Notes: generated by a model from the letters alone, not told the origin. 64,000 bases of DNA from Peptoniphilus asaccharolyticus DSM 20463 (GCF_900176115.1 NZ_FWWR01000017.1:186001-250000), one strand, 5' to 3'; numbered from the stretch's first letter, positions 38,027-47,469 are shown. A program made the numbers and translations.

Positions 38027-38866
38027 ATGAAAATAGCAGTAATAGGATCAGGTACTATGGGTTCTGGTATAGCTCAAGTTTTAGCACCAAAACACGAAGT
38101 TGTTGTAAGAGATATAGCACCACAAGCTCTTCAAGCAGCTCAAGAAAGAATTAAAAAAGGTTATGAAAAAAATGTTTCTAAGGGTAAGATGACTCAAGAA
38201 GAAATGGATCAAGCACTTAAGAATTTATCTGTTTCAGACTCTATAGAAGACATCAAAGATGCAGATTTAATAATTGAAGCTGCAACTGAAAATCCTACAA
38301 TTAAGAAAGCAATTTTTAAAGAGCTTGATGAAGTTTGCAAAGAATCAACAATCCTTGCTTCAAACACTTCTTCTCTTTCAATAACTGATATAGGAGCTGC
38401 AACATCTAGACCTGATAAGGTAATAGGAATGCACTTCTTCAATCCAGTGCCTGCAATGAAACTTATCGAAGTTATTTCAGGACAACTTACAGATGAAGCT
38501 GTTAAGACAACTATAATTGATCTATCTAATGAAATAGGTAAGACTCCAGTTGAAGTGGCAGAAGCACCTGGATTTGTAGTAAATAGAATTTTAATCCCAA
38601 TGATTAACGAAGCTATTGGAATTTATGCTGAGGGAGTAGCAAGCGTTGAAGATATCGACAGCGCTATGAAACTTGGAGCTAACCACCCAATGGGCCCTCT
38701 TGAATTAGGGGACTTAGTTGGATTAGATGTAGTGCTTGCTATTATGGATGTACTTTATGATGAATTTAAAGACCCTAAATACAGAGCACACACTCTTCTT
38801 AGAAAAATGGTTAGAGCGGGACAACTTGGTAGAAAAACTAAAAAAGGCTTCTACGAATACAACTAA
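38027..38866 (+). CDS. hbd: 3-hydroxybutyryl-CoA dehydrogenase
   Basis: A 279-aa NAD(P)-dependent enzyme. MKIAVIGSGTMGSGIAQ is the dinucleotide motif, EAATENPTIKKAIF and SNTSSLSI lie in the active site (Ser), and GMHFFNPVPAMKLIEVI carries the catalytic His; PGFVVNRILIPMINEA starts the C-terminal helical domain. ATG 38027 follows AAGGAGG; an upstream in-frame ATG at 37982 lies within crt. bcd and etfBA, which would complete butyryl-CoA formation, are not here. Confidence 0.96.
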   Translation: MKIAVIGSGTMGSGIAQVLAPKHEVVVRDIAPQALQAAQERIKKGYEKNVSKGKMTQEEMDQALKNLSVSDSIEDIKDADLIIEAATENPTIKKAIFKELDEVCKESTILASNTSSLSITDIGAATSRPDKVIGMHFFNPVPAMKLIEVISGQLTDEAVKTTIIDLSNEIGKTPVEVAEAPGFVVNRILIPMINEAIGIYAEGVASVEDIDSAMKLGANHPMGPLELGDLVGLDVVLAIMDVLYDEFKDPKYRAHTLLRKMVRAGQLGRKTKKGFYEYN

Positions 38867-38878
38867 TATAAAAAATCA

Positions 38879-38909
38879 AAACTCTCGAGAAAACTCGGGA
38901 GTTTTTTTA
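38879..38909 (+). terminator. Terminator after hbd
   Basis: AACTCTCGAG pairs with CTCGGGAGTT (one G-T pair) around AAAA, followed by TTTTTTT. Confidence 0.9.
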
Positions 38910-38951
38910 TTGGTTTGCATACTATAAAAAATATATGGTATTATTTAGTTA

Positions 38952-39086
38952 TAAAGGGAGCTCATAATGTTGGGCTGAGAGTAAGCTAACAGGCTTTGAC
39001 CTATAACCAGATTTGGATAATGCCAACGTTGGGAAATATTCGTGAAACGTAGAATACTTTTTGACGAGGATTCTACGTTTTTTTAT
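38952..39086 (+). promoter_or_regulatory. TPP (THI-box) riboswitch with terminator, controlling thiC
   Basis: The aptamer (about 38954-39036) shows the conserved CTGAGAGT, a variable stem, GACC, then GGATAATGCCAACGTTGGGA, the pyrophosphate and pyrimidine sensor halves of the TPP class. It is followed by a hairpin (39045-39055 with 39070-39080, AAACGTAGAAT arm) and a T-run, so TPP binding probably promotes transcription termination ahead of thiC. Confidence 0.95.
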
Positions 39087-39153
39087 TGCAGTATTCATTT
39101 ATAAAACTGGAGTGTATCAAAAGCCTATTTTTAGAAAAGAGAGGGAGAATATT

Positions 39154-40467
39154 TTGAAGTATAAGACACAGATGGAGGCTGCAAAGGCGGGCTTTGTAAC
39201 TGATGAAATGAGAGTAGTTGCTCAAAGAGAAGGATTAGATGTAGAGTTTATTTTGAATGGAGTTAAAGAGGGGAAGATTGCTATACCAGCAAATAAAAAC
39301 CATAAGAGGAATACATATGCTGGAGTGGGCAAGGGGCTTAAGACTAAAATAAATGTAAATCTTGGAATATCAAGAGACTGTCCTGATGTGGAGTGTGAGA
39401 TTGTAAAGGTAAAAGAAGCTTTAAACATGAAAGCTGACGCAATAATGGACTTATCATCTTTTGGAAAGACTGAGCAATTTAGAAAGAGACTTGTCGAAGT
39501 GTCAGACGCAATGGTGGGGACTGTTCCAATCTATGATGCTGTTGGATTTTACGATAAGGAATTACAAGATATAACTGCTGAAGAATTTTTAGACGTTGTT
39601 AGAAAGCATGGAGAAAATGGAGTTGACTTTGTTACCATTCATGCAGGAGTTAATCTTTCATCTGCGGAAGTCTTTAAAAGAAATCCGAGACTTTTAAATA
39701 TTGTATCAAGAGGTGGTTCACTTACATACGCTTGGATGGAGTTGAATAAGAGAGAGAATCCTTATTTTGAATATTACGACCGACTATTGGATATATGTGC
39801 GGAATATGACATCACAATATCTTTGGGAGATGGTATGAGACCAGGATGTTTGGCTGACGGAACAGATGCAAGTCAAATACATGAATTAATTTTATTGGGT
39901 GAGTTAGCTAAGAGAGCTTGGGATAAAAATGTTCAGGTTATGATAGAAGGGCCGGGACATATACAGATAAATGATGTTGAAACTAATATCAAGATAGCTA
40001 AGAAGTTGACTCATGAAGCTCCTCTATATGTCTTAGGGCCATTGGTAACAGATGTGGCGCCTGGATATGACCATATAACTTCAGCCATTGGTGGTGCGAT
40101 TGCTGCTGCAGCTGGAGTGGATTTCCTTTGTTATGTAACTCCTGCAGAGCATTTGAGATTACCGACTCTTGATGATATGAGAGAGGGAATAATCGCCTGT
40201 AGGATAGCTGCTCATTCTGGAGATATAGCTAAAGGTGTGAAATGTGCTTTCGAGTGGGATAGAAAGATGGGAGAAGCCCGTAGAGTTTTGGATTGGGACG
40301 CTCAATTTGAACTCTCAATGGATCCGGAAAAATGTAAGAGATATAGGGAAGAGAGTGTTCCTATGCATGGCGATTCTTGCACAATGTGTGGCAAGATGTG
40401 TTCTGTTAGAAATATGAATAGAATAATGGATGGTAAGGACATAAATATTTTAAGAGCAGAAGATTGA
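39154..40467 (+). CDS. thiC: Phosphomethylpyrimidine synthase
   Basis: A 437-aa radical-SAM enzyme that turns aminoimidazole ribotide into HMP-phosphate for thiamine. The [4Fe-4S] cluster motif is the C-terminal CTMCGKMC (CxxCxxxxC type); [13 protein letters not shown] and [18 protein letters not shown] are family segments. TTG 39154 is preferred: GAGGGAG lies 7 nt before it and [12 protein letters not shown] aligns with usual ThiC N-termini. A longer frame from 39061 would begin inside the riboswitch terminator. No other thiamine genes are near. Confidence 0.95.
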   Translation: MKYKTQMEAAKAGFVTDEMRVVAQREGLDVEFILNGVKEGKIAIPANKNHKRNTYAGVGKGLKTKINVNLGISRDCPDVECEIVKVKEALNMKADAIMDLSSFGKTEQFRKRLVEVSDAMVGTVPIYDAVGFYDKELQDITAEEFLDVVRKHGENGVDFVTIHAGVNLSSAEVFKRNPRLLNIVSRGGSLTYAWMELNKRENPYFEYYDRLLDICAEYDITISLGDGMRPGCLADGTDASQIHELILLGELAKRAWDKNVQVMIEGPGHIQINDVETNIKIAKKLTHEAPLYVLGPLVTDVAPGYDHITSAIGGAIAAAAGVDFLCYVTPAEHLRLPTLDDMREGIIACRIAAHSGDIAKGVKCAFEWDRKMGEARRVLDWDAQFELSMDPEKCKRYREESVPMHGDSCTMCGKMCSVRNMNRIMDGKDINILRAED

Positions 40468-40495
40468 TTTGGATTGAATAAAATTTATATTTTAT

Positions 40496-40530
40496 GGGTG
40501 TGGACGTAGAGTTCATGCCCTTATTTTATT
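40496..40530 (+). terminator. Terminator after thiC
   Basis: GGGTGTGGAC pairs with GTTCATGCCC (three G-T pairs) around GTAGA, followed by TTATTTTATTTT. Confidence 0.65.
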
Positions 40531-40702
40531 TTGAAATATGATTGACTATTGAAATTCTTTTAATTTATAGAGAACTAATTGAATTATTTTTTTGTAAAAA
40601 AGATAATTCGTATCATATGTTACGTAATCGGTTTGAAGTTTGTGTTATATTTTATTTAAGATAAGACGAATAGAAGATTTATATGAGAAACAGGAGCATA
40701 TT

Positions 40703-41923
40703 ATGAATAAGTATTTTAATATAGAAGATAAAATTGGAAAGATTATTGGAGATTATCCTGAAACACTGGATGTGTTTGTAACTAATGGATTTGAGCAGTT
40801 GAGTAATCCTATTATGAGAAAAACTATGGCTAATTCAGTGAGTTTAGAAATGGCGCTTAAAATGAAAAAGATAAGTGTTGCGTTATTTTGCAATAAGTTA
40901 GAAGATGCCATAAGCCAAAATAGAAATTCAGTTGATAAGACTTTGAGTGAAGAGGGGAGTTTCGCTGATGGAGATATTAGAATAGAAGGAGTTTTGCCTT
41001 GTCCGATAAGACTTCCTCTGCTTGAAAATTTCTCTGCCGAAGTTGAAAAACTTCAAAGTACGATGGAAAAGAAGATTGGATTTGATTTGCGTTCTGCGAG
41101 CATGGGAATAGAGTTCATACAAGAACAAGTTGCGACAGGTGATGTTAATAAGTTGCCTGATATGATGCTTTCTGCAGGCTTTGAATTGTTTTTTGATAAA
41201 AAATATATGGGACAGTACAACGACAAGGGGATTTTTAAAACCAACAATAAAGAATTTAATTCGGATTTCTGCAATGATGCAATTGATTTGAGAGACCCTA
41301 AGGGAGAATATTATATAATAGGTGTTGTGCCGGCTGTTTTGATGGTGAATGAAACTTTCCTTGGAGATAGGGAGTGTCCAAAGACTTGGGCGGATATATT
41401 AAAGCCTGAATTTGAAAATTCTCTTGCACTTCCAATGAAGGACTTAGATTTATTCAATGCTGTGATACTACACATATATGCGGAATTTGGAGAAGATGGA
41501 ATTAAGAACTTGGCAAGGTCTTTCTACAAGAGTTTGCATCCGGCGCAAATGGTAAAGCTAAAACCTCAAGAGAGAGGGCCGGCGATAAATATTTCACCAT
41601 ATTTCTTTACACAGATGATTCCAGCTGAAGGAAATATGAAAGCTGTGTGGCCTGAAGATGGGGCTATAATAAGTCCAATATTTTTGGTGGCTAAGAAAGA
41701 CAGAGAAGAGCTATTGCCATTTATGAAATATTTTACATCTAAAGAGGTCGGAGAGATATTTTCATCGAATGGTAAATTCCCATCAACTAATCCACTGGTA
41801 GATAATAAACTAAGTGATGATAAGACTTTTAAATGGGTTGGTTGGGATTATATACACAACAACGATATTGGCGAGATTTTAAATAAGTGTGAAAATTTAT
41901 TTAATGATATAGTTTTGGGGTGA
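40703..41923 (+). CDS. Cytoplasmic solute-binding-like protein with a DUF1858-like N-terminus
   Basis: A 406-aa protein. Residues 1-75 form a helical module (IGKIIGDYPETLDVFVTNGF... SLEMALKMKKI) of DUF1858/ScdA-N type. The rest looks like a type-1 extracellular solute-binding protein (ABC Fe3+/putrescine class: PKTWADILKPEF..., AIISPIFLVAK, FTSKEVGEIFSSNGKFPS), with one Cys-Pro in GVLPCPIRLPLL. There is no signal peptide or lipobox, so it should stay inside the cell, unlike normal binding proteins. ATG 40703 has AGGAG upstream; the frame from 40640 would add 21 residues without one. A promoter (TTGACT, 17 nt, TTATAG at 40542-40570) precedes it. Function unknown; first gene of a three-gene operon. 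Confidence 0.7.
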   Translation: MNKYFNIEDKIGKIIGDYPETLDVFVTNGFEQLSNPIMRKTMANSVSLEMALKMKKISVALFCNKLEDAISQNRNSVDKTLSEEGSFADGDIRIEGVLPCPIRLPLLENFSAEVEKLQSTMEKKIGFDLRSASMGIEFIQEQVATGDVNKLPDMMLSAGFELFFDKKYMGQYNDKGIFKTNNKEFNSDFCNDAIDLRDPKGEYYIIGVVPAVLMVNETFLGDRECPKTWADILKPEFENSLALPMKDLDLFNAVILHIYAEFGEDGIKNLARSFYKSLHPAQMVKLKPQERGPAINISPYFFTQMIPAEGNMKAVWPEDGAIISPIFLVAKKDREELLPFMKYFTSKEVGEIFSSNGKFPSTNPLVDNKLSDDKTFKWVGWDYIHNNDIGEILNKCENLFNDIVLG

Positions 41924-41927
41924 GAGT

Positions 41928-42632
41928 ATGAATTTTGTAGTAGTGTCAGGGCCTCCATCTTCTGGTAAGACAAGCATGATTTTAAAAACGGCGGAAGCCT
42001 TGAAACAAAGAAATATAATGGTTGGAGTAGTTAAATTTGACTGCCTATATACAGATGATGATGTGCTTTATGAAAAAGCCGGCATAATGGTTAGAAAGGG
42101 TCTGTCAGGAGCGCTTTGTCCGGATCATTTTTTTGCTTCTAATGTTGAAGAAGTGGTTAAATGGGGAAATGAAAACAAATTAGATTTATTGATAACTGAA
42201 TCTGCAGGGCTTTGCAATAGATGTTCCCCATATTTAAAAGATGTAAAGGGGATTTGTGTAATAGATAATTTATCAGGAATAAATACTCCAAAGAAAATAG
42301 GGCCAATGTTAAAATCGGCTGATATAGTGGTGATAACAAAAGGAGACATTGTATCTCAAGCTGAAAGAGAGGTGTTTTCAGCTAAGGTGAGTTCTGTGAA
42401 TCCAAGGGCAATAACTATGCATGTGAATGGACTTACTGGTCAAGGGGCTTATGAACTCAGCACGCTATTGTATGACGAAAATGAAAATATAGAATCTGTA
42501 AAGGGAATGGAACTTAGATTTCCTATGCCAGCGGCTCTTTGTTCATATTGTTTAGGTGAAAGAAGAATAGGTGAGAGCTACCAAATGGGAAATGTCAGAA
42601 AGATGGATATGAGAGATAAAGATGAAAAATAA
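41928..42632 (+). CDS. HypB/CobW-like P-loop GTPase with CxxC motifs
   Basis: A 234-aa SIMIBI-class nucleotide-binding protein. GPPSSGKTS (residues 8-16) is Walker A, LDLLITESAGLCNRCSPY holds the Walker B-like acidic pair and a CxxC, and VVITKGD is the guanine-specificity motif (T/NKxD). The C-terminus has CSYCLGERRIG, a second CxxC. Similar proteins (HypB, UreG, CobW) load metals such as Ni, Co or Zn; the Cys pairs suggest metal or cluster binding. It starts 4 nt after the solute-binding-like gene and overlaps the ABC gene by 11 bp. Confidence 0.7.
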   Translation: MNFVVVSGPPSSGKTSMILKTAEALKQRNIMVGVVKFDCLYTDDDVLYEKAGIMVRKGLSGALCPDHFFASNVEEVVKWGNENKLDLLITESAGLCNRCSPYLKDVKGICVIDNLSGINTPKKIGPMLKSADIVVITKGDIVSQAEREVFSAKVSSVNPRAITMHVNGLTGQGAYELSTLLYDENENIESVKGMELRFPMPAALCSYCLGERRIGESYQMGNVRKMDMRDKDEK

Positions 42633-43608
42633 AACGATAGGTGAACTTTTAAATAAATATCCATTCATAGATTCATTTTTAGAAGAGAACCAATTGGATA
42701 TAAGCGGATTTGAAAATTCAACTTATAGAGATTTTTTAAATCATTTTTCAATAGAAGAGATAGAGGACAATGCATTAGACATCGAGAGAATGGAAGAGGA
42801 CTTCTTTAGCTATATAACTCAAATGAAAGAGTTCTTGGGGATGAATGACAATGGGGTTGAAAGCTTAACTATACTGTCGGGCATGGACAAGTCTGGGAAT
42901 GTAGAAGGGTTTGACGAGCTTACGATAAACCGTTCTGAAATAGTTTCGATAGTTGGGCCAACTGGCTCTGGTAAGTCGAGATTACTTGCTGATATAGAGT
43001 GGACAGCTAATAGAGATACTCCAACCAAAAGAGCGATTAAGATAAATGGAGAATTTCCAGATAAGAAGTGGAGATTTTCTTCTAATAACAAACTTGTGGC
43101 ACAGCTTTCTCAAAATATGAACTTTGTAATGGATTTATCTGTTAGAGAATTTCTTGAACTGCATGCACAGAGTAGAATGATAGAAGAAGTTGAGAGTACA
43201 GTTAGTAGAATAATAGAAGAAGCCAACAGGTTAGCTGGTGAAAAATTCGACACCAACACTCAGATAACAGCTTTAAGTGGCGGTCAATCAAGAGCTCTTA
43301 TGATTGCGGATACTGCAATTCTTAGTACGTCTCCTATAGTCTTAATAGATGAAATTGAAAATGCAGGAATAGATAGGAAGAAAGCTCTTGATTTGTTGGT
43401 GTCAGAAGACAAGATAGTCTTGATGGCAACACATGACCCGTTGTTGGCACTAATGGCGGATAAGAGAGTTGTAATATCTAATGGTGGGATAAGCAAAGTC
43501 TTGTCTACTTCTCCACAAGAAAAAGAAAAATTAAAAGAACTTGAGAAGATGGACGAGATGTTACAAGAAGTTAGAAGACAATTGAGATATGGTGAAGAGA
43601 TATATTAG
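42622..43608 (+). CDS. Soluble ABC-type ATPase with a ScdA/DUF1858-like N-terminus
   Basis: A 328-aa protein. Residues 1-70 (IGELLNKYPFIDSFLEENQL...) are a helical module like that on the first gene of the operon. The ABC domain follows: Walker A GPTGSGKSR (near 114), signature LSGGQS, Walker B IVLIDEIENAG and H-loop MATHDP. A charged coiled tail ends it. No membrane segments or permease genes are adjacent, so it is probably not an importer ATPase. Function unknown. Confidence 0.75.
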   Translation: MKNKTIGELLNKYPFIDSFLEENQLDISGFENSTYRDFLNHFSIEEIEDNALDIERMEEDFFSYITQMKEFLGMNDNGVESLTILSGMDKSGNVEGFDELTINRSEIVSIVGPTGSGKSRLLADIEWTANRDTPTKRAIKINGEFPDKKWRFSSNNKLVAQLSQNMNFVMDLSVREFLELHAQSRMIEEVESTVSRIIEEANRLAGEKFDTNTQITALSGGQSRALMIADTAILSTSPIVLIDEIENAGIDRKKALDLLVSEDKIVLMATHDPLLALMADKRVVISNGGISKVLSTSPQEKEKLKELEKMDEMLQEVRRQLRYGEEIY

Positions 43609-43612
43609 ATTT

Positions 43613-43640
43613 AGAGAACTTTAGGGTTCTCTTTTTCTTT
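43613..43640 (+). terminator. Terminator of the three-gene operon
   Basis: AGAGAAC pairs with GTTCTCT around a 6-nt loop, followed by TTTTCTTTT. Confidence 0.8.
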
Positions 43641-43799
43641 TGGTTATATAAATAGTTGTAGTAAATATTTTTAAAAAGAGTTATAATACACAACGGCATT
43701 AAAAAACCAGTTGATTTTAAATTTATTTTTTAAAAAATTTTTTGAATGGAATAATTTTCAAAAAAATATAAAAAATATCACATAATCTTGAAAAAGTCC

Positions 43800-43828
43800 T
43801 TTACATCGGGGCTTGGTTTTTGTATAAT
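43800..43828 (+). promoter_or_regulatory. Strong promoter of the S10 operon
   Basis: TTTACA, 17 nt, TATAAT: near-consensus sigma-A promoter at optimal spacing. The start of transcription would be near 43835, about 205 nt before rpsJ. The 160 bp before it are AT-rich with A/T tracts (possible UP-type element) and no gene. Confidence 0.85.
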
Positions 43829-43834
43829 GTATGA

Positions 43835-44033
43835 GCGTTTGAAATATATTTATATGCGATGACTCCATAAGTTGCTTGGAATCTTGAGGGAAAAAGGGAT
43901 TTTGAGGTAATTATGGACGAGAAGTTGAAGCTGGACTTCAGCGTGGGTTATTTTTTCTTTTTTTAACCCCTGGCATGAAACACCGGGGAGTGTGTATCAA
44001 TAACCCTACTCGCAAAACGTAGCGATTAGGAGG
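43835..44033 (+). promoter_or_regulatory. Long structured leader of the S10 operon
   Basis: About 200 nt of untranslated leader. Visible hairpins: TGAAG/CTTCA (about 43926-43940), GGGTTA (43945-43950) with TAACCC (43964-43969), and CCCC...GGGG (about 43967-43988). The GGGTTAT at 43945 can instead pair with ATAACCC at 44000-44006, so two folds exclude each other. This suggests a ribosomal-protein-responsive leader, but I cannot name the ligand. Confidence 0.55.
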
Positions 44034-44039
44034 AATAAA

Positions 44040-44351
44040 ATGGCAAACAAGCAAAAAATTAGAATCAGACTTAAAGCTTACGATCATGAACTATTAGATA
44101 GTTCTGCTTCAAGAATTGTGGAAGCTGCAAAGCAAACAGGTGCTACTGTTTCAGGTCCAATTCCACTTCCTACAGAAAAGGAAATCATAACAATTCTAAG
44201 AGCTGTTCACAAGTACAAAGATTCAAGGGAGCAATTCGAACAAAGAACTCACAAACGTCTAATTGACATAGTTAATCCAAATCAAAAGACTGTTGATTCT
44301 CTAATGAAACTCAACTTACCAGCAGGCGTTGAGATAGAAATCAAGCTTTAA
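44040..44351 (+). CDS. rpsJ: 30S ribosomal protein S10
   Basis: 103 aa, full length. [20 protein letters not shown] and [12 protein letters not shown] are typical. S10 sits in the 30S head and, as NusE, also joins antitermination complexes. First gene of the S10-spc-alpha cluster, after a long leader; AGGAGG site. A small hairpin (GATTGC/GCAATC, near 44370) follows it before rplC. Confidence 0.97.
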   Translation: MANKQKIRIRLKAYDHELLDSSASRIVEAAKQTGATVSGPIPLPTEKEIITILRAVHKYKDSREQFEQRTHKRLIDIVNPNQKTVDSLMKLNLPAGVEIEIKL

Positions 44352-44406
44352 TAATTGTTCTTTATATGATTGCGAAGCAATCCGCTGTAAATTTAGGAGG
44401 TAGACA

Positions 44407-45039
44407 TTGAAATTATTAATGGGTAAAAAAATCGGGATGACTCAAATCTTCGATGAAGGTGGAGTTGTTACACCGGTTACAGTTATTCAAGTTGAACCAA
44501 ATGTTGTTGTTCAAAAGAAGACTGTAGAGGTTGACGGATACAACGCTATTCAAATAGCTGTTGGTGAAGTTAAGGAAAGAAGAGTAAACAAACCAATGAA
44601 AGGACACTTTGATAAAGCGTCTGTTGCTTACAAAAAATTCCTTAAAGAATTCAGAACTGAAGAAGTAGAAGCTTACAATGTAGGCGACGAAATTAAAGTT
44701 GACATCTTCCAAGTTGGCGAATGTGTTGACGTAACTGGAACTTCAAAAGGTAAGGGAACTCAAGGTGTTATTAAGAGACACGGTTTCGCTCGTGGTAGAG
44801 AAACTCACGGTTCTAAGTTCCACAGAATGCCTGGTGGTATGGGAGCTGCTTCTTATCCTGGAAAAGTATTCAAAGGTCATAGAATGGCTGGAAAGATGGG
44901 TAATGACAGAGTTACTGTTCAAAACCTTGAAGTTGTTAGAATTGATGCGGATAAGAACCTAATTCTTGTAAAAGGAGCTGTTCCAGGAAATAAAAAGGGT
45001 CTTGTAACAGTTAGACAAACTGTAAAGAACCATAAGTAA
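44407..45039 (+). CDS. rplC: 50S ribosomal protein L3
   Basis: 210 aa. [10 protein letters not shown] at the N-terminus and [17 protein letters not shown] in the extension that reaches the peptidyl-transferase centre. TTG 44407 is chosen: AGGAGG lies 6 nt before it, while ATG 44419 would be too far. Early assembly protein of the large subunit. Confidence 0.96.
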   Translation: MKLLMGKKIGMTQIFDEGGVVTPVTVIQVEPNVVVQKKTVEVDGYNAIQIAVGEVKERRVNKPMKGHFDKASVAYKKFLKEFRTEEVEAYNVGDEIKVDIFQVGECVDVTGTSKGKGTQGVIKRHGFARGRETHGSKFHRMPGGMGAASYPGKVFKGHRMAGKMGNDRVTVQNLEVVRIDADKNLILVKGAVPGNKKGLVTVRQTVKNHK

Positions 45040-45057
45040 GTGAAAGGAGGGTTTTAA

Positions 45058-45681
45058 ATGCCTAAAGTTCAAGTTATTAATATGAACGGTGAAAATATTT
45101 CTGAAGTTGAATTAAACGAAGAAATTTTTGATATAGAAGTAAATGAACACGCTGTCTATCTAGTAGTAAAAAACATTTTAGCTAATAGAAGACAAGGAAC
45201 AAAGAGTGCTAAAACTCGTTCAGAAGTGCGTGGTGGCGGTAGAAAACCTTGGAGACAAAAGGGTACAGGACGTGCTCGTCAAGGTAGTATAAGATCTCCT
45301 CAATTTAGAGGCGGTGGAGTTGTATTTGCACCAAAGCCAAGAGATTTCTCTTACACAACTCCTAAGAAAGTTAGAAGACTTGCTCTTAAGAGTGTGTTAA
45401 CTTCTAAACTAAGAGATGGAGAAATAATTGTACTTGATAACATCAAATTTGATGAAGTTAAGACAAAGAACTTCCAAAAAATGTTAAACACAATAGGTGC
45501 TGACAGAAAAGCATTAGTGGTAACTGCTGAGAATGATAAAGATGTTGTAAGAGCTGGAGCTAACATAGCGGGAGTTCAAACTTCAGAAGCTCGTAACATC
45601 AATGTATATGACTTATTAAAATACAACTCATTAGTAATCACTCAAGATGCACTTAAAGTGGTTGAGGAGGTATTTAACTAA
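45058..45681 (+). CDS. rplD: 50S ribosomal protein L4
   Basis: 207 aa. The internal exit-tunnel loop shows GGGRKPWRQKGTGRARQGS. L4 lines the exit tunnel and in some bacteria represses its own S10 operon; the structured leader here makes that worth considering. AAAGGAGG site. The last base overlaps the rplW start (TAATG). Confidence 0.97.
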   Translation: MPKVQVINMNGENISEVELNEEIFDIEVNEHAVYLVVKNILANRRQGTKSAKTRSEVRGGGRKPWRQKGTGRARQGSIRSPQFRGGGVVFAPKPRDFSYTTPKKVRRLALKSVLTSKLRDGEIIVLDNIKFDEVKTKNFQKMLNTIGADRKALVVTAENDKDVVRAGANIAGVQTSEARNINVYDLLKYNSLVITQDALKVVEEVFN

Positions 45682-45971
45682 TGAATTACTATGACATTAT
45701 TAAAAAACCAATAGTAAGCGAAAAGAGTATGGACCTTATCGAAAATGGTAAATACACTTTCGAAGTTGATAAACATGCAACTAAAACTGAAATAAGAGCA
45801 GCAGTTGAAACTGTTTTTGGCGTAAAGGTTAAGACTGTAAGAACTATGAACATGGCAGGAAAGCTTAAGAGACAAGGTGCTCATCAAGGTAGACGTCCTA
45901 ACTGGAAAAAAGCAATAGTTCAACTTACAGAGGATTCTAAATCAATTGAATTCTTTGATGGAATGGAATAA
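45681..45971 (+). CDS. rplW: 50S ribosomal protein L23
   Basis: 96 aa, typical length. KKPIVSEKSM and VNTMN-like KTVRTMNMAGK segments. L23 frames the tunnel exit and docks trigger factor and SRP. Overlaps rplD by one base, so translation is coupled. Confidence 0.96.
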   Translation: MNYYDIIKKPIVSEKSMDLIENGKYTFEVDKHATKTEIRAAVETVFGVKVKTVRTMNMAGKLKRQGAHQGRRPNWKKAIVQLTEDSKSIEFFDGME

Positions 45972-45982
45972 GGAGGTAGACA

Positions 45983-46813
45983 ATGGCTATAAAAGGATAT
46001 AAACCAACCTCTCCTGCGCGTAGACAGATGACTGTTTCTACTTTTGAAGAAATAACAAAAACCACTCCTGAAAAGAGCTTAACAGTAAGCTTAAAGAGTT
46101 CAGGCGGTAGAAATGCTCAAGGTAGAATCACTTCACGTCACAGAGGCGGCGGAGTTAAAAGAAGATACAGAATTATAGATTTTAAAAGAAATAAAGATGG
46201 AGTACCTGCTAAGGTTGCAACAATAGAATACGATCCAAACAGAACTTCATATATAGCACTTTTAAATTATGCTGATGGAGAAAAGAGATATATCATCGCT
46301 CCAGAAGGATTAAAAGTTGGAGATACTGTTGAATCAGGTTCAAATGCTGATATCAAAGTAGGTAATGCTCTTGAACTTAAAGACATTCCTGTTGGTACAA
46401 CAGTTCACAATATTGAAATGACACCGGGTAAAGGTGGACAACTTGCAAGAAGTGCTGGTACAGAAGCTCAATTAATGGCTAAGGAAGGAAGATTTGCTCA
46501 ACTTAGACTTCCATCAGGAGAGTTTAGAAGAGTGTTCTTAAACTGTAAAGCTACAATTGGTTCTGTAGGTAATGCTTCTCACGAACTTATCACTCTAGGT
46601 AAGGCTGGAAAGAGCAGATATCTTGGAAAGAGACCTCATGTAAGAGGAACTGTAATGAACCCTGTTGATCACCCTCATGGTGGTGGGGAAGGTAGAGCTC
46701 CAGTAGGTAGACCTTCACCAATGACTCCTTGGGGTAAACCAGCTCTTGGTCTTAAGACAAGAAAGAAAAACAAGAAGAGCGATATGTATATCGTAAGAAG
46801 AAGAACTAAGTAA
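45983..46813 (+). CDS. rplB: 50S ribosomal protein L2
   Basis: 276 aa. [19 protein letters not shown] near the N-terminus and [15 protein letters not shown] with the conserved His near the peptidyl-transferase centre. Needed for subunit joining. AAGGAGG site. Confidence 0.98.
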   Translation: MAIKGYKPTSPARRQMTVSTFEEITKTTPEKSLTVSLKSSGGRNAQGRITSRHRGGGVKRRYRIIDFKRNKDGVPAKVATIEYDPNRTSYIALLNYADGEKRYIIAPEGLKVGDTVESGSNADIKVGNALELKDIPVGTTVHNIEMTPGKGGQLARSAGTEAQLMAKEGRFAQLRLPSGEFRRVFLNCKATIGSVGNASHELITLGKAGKSRYLGKRPHVRGTVMNPVDHPHGGGEGRAPVGRPSPMTPWGKPALGLKTRKKNKKSDMYIVRRRTK

Positions 46814-46827
46814 GCGGGAGGTATAGA

Positions 46828-47109
46828 ATGAGTAGATCACTTAAAAAAGGACCTTTTGCAGATGAACATTTGCTAAAGAAGATAGATGAATTAAATGAAT
46901 CAAATCAAAAGAAAGTTATAAAAACATGGTCTCGCCGTTCAACTATATTCCCTGAAATGGTAGGACATACTATTGCAGTTCATGACGGCAGAAAGCATGT
47001 GCCAATTTTTATAACTGAAGATATGGTTGGTCACAAACTTGGTGAATTCGTTCCAACAAGAACTTATAGAGGACATGTTGCTAAGAACGAAAAGACTACA
47101 AGGAAGTAA
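46828..47109 (+). CDS. rpsS: 30S ribosomal protein S19
   Basis: 93 aa. [14 protein letters not shown] and [14 protein letters not shown] are diagnostic. Lies in the 30S head with S13. GGGAGG site. Confidence 0.97.
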   Translation: MSRSLKKGPFADEHLLKKIDELNESNQKKVIKTWSRRSTIFPEMVGHTIAVHDGRKHVPIFITEDMVGHKLGEFVPTRTYRGHVAKNEKTTRK

Positions 47110-47122
47110 GAGAGGGGATAAG

Positions 47123-47458
47123 ATGGAAGCAAGAGCAATTGCAAAATATGTAAGAATTTCACCGCTCAAAGTAAACTACATCTGTGCTGAAATTCGTGGA
47201 AAGCAAGTCGACGAAGCCCTTTCAATGTTAAAGTTTACTCCAAAAAGAGGAGCTAAAGAACTTTATAAAGTGCTTCATTCTGCTGTAGCTAATGCTGAAA
47301 ATAATTTAAATATAGATAGAGAAAATTTATACGTTAAGAATGCATTTGCTAATGATGGTCCTACAATGAAGAGATTTCGCCCTAAGGCTAAAGGGATGGC
47401 TTATCCAATACTTAAGAGATCAAGTCACATCGGCGTTGTAGTAGCAGAAATGGAATAA
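47123..47458 (+). CDS. rplV: 50S ribosomal protein L22
   Basis: 111 aa from ATG 47123 (AGAGGGG upstream): [20 protein letters not shown]; an upstream frame from 47027 is inside rpsS. The tunnel-lining hairpin region is [18 protein letters not shown], the site of macrolide-resistance changes in other species; it looks unaltered. Confidence 0.96.
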   Translation: MEARAIAKYVRISPLKVNYICAEIRGKQVDEALSMLKFTPKRGAKELYKVLHSAVANAENNLNIDRENLYVKNAFANDGPTMKRFRPKAKGMAYPILKRSSHIGVVVAEME

Positions 47459-47469
47459 GGAGGGTATTA

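Noticed and set aside
39061-39153. Upstream extension of thiC
   Set aside because: It begins inside the riboswitch terminator and adds 31 non-conserved residues; TTG 39154 fits the family and the binding site.
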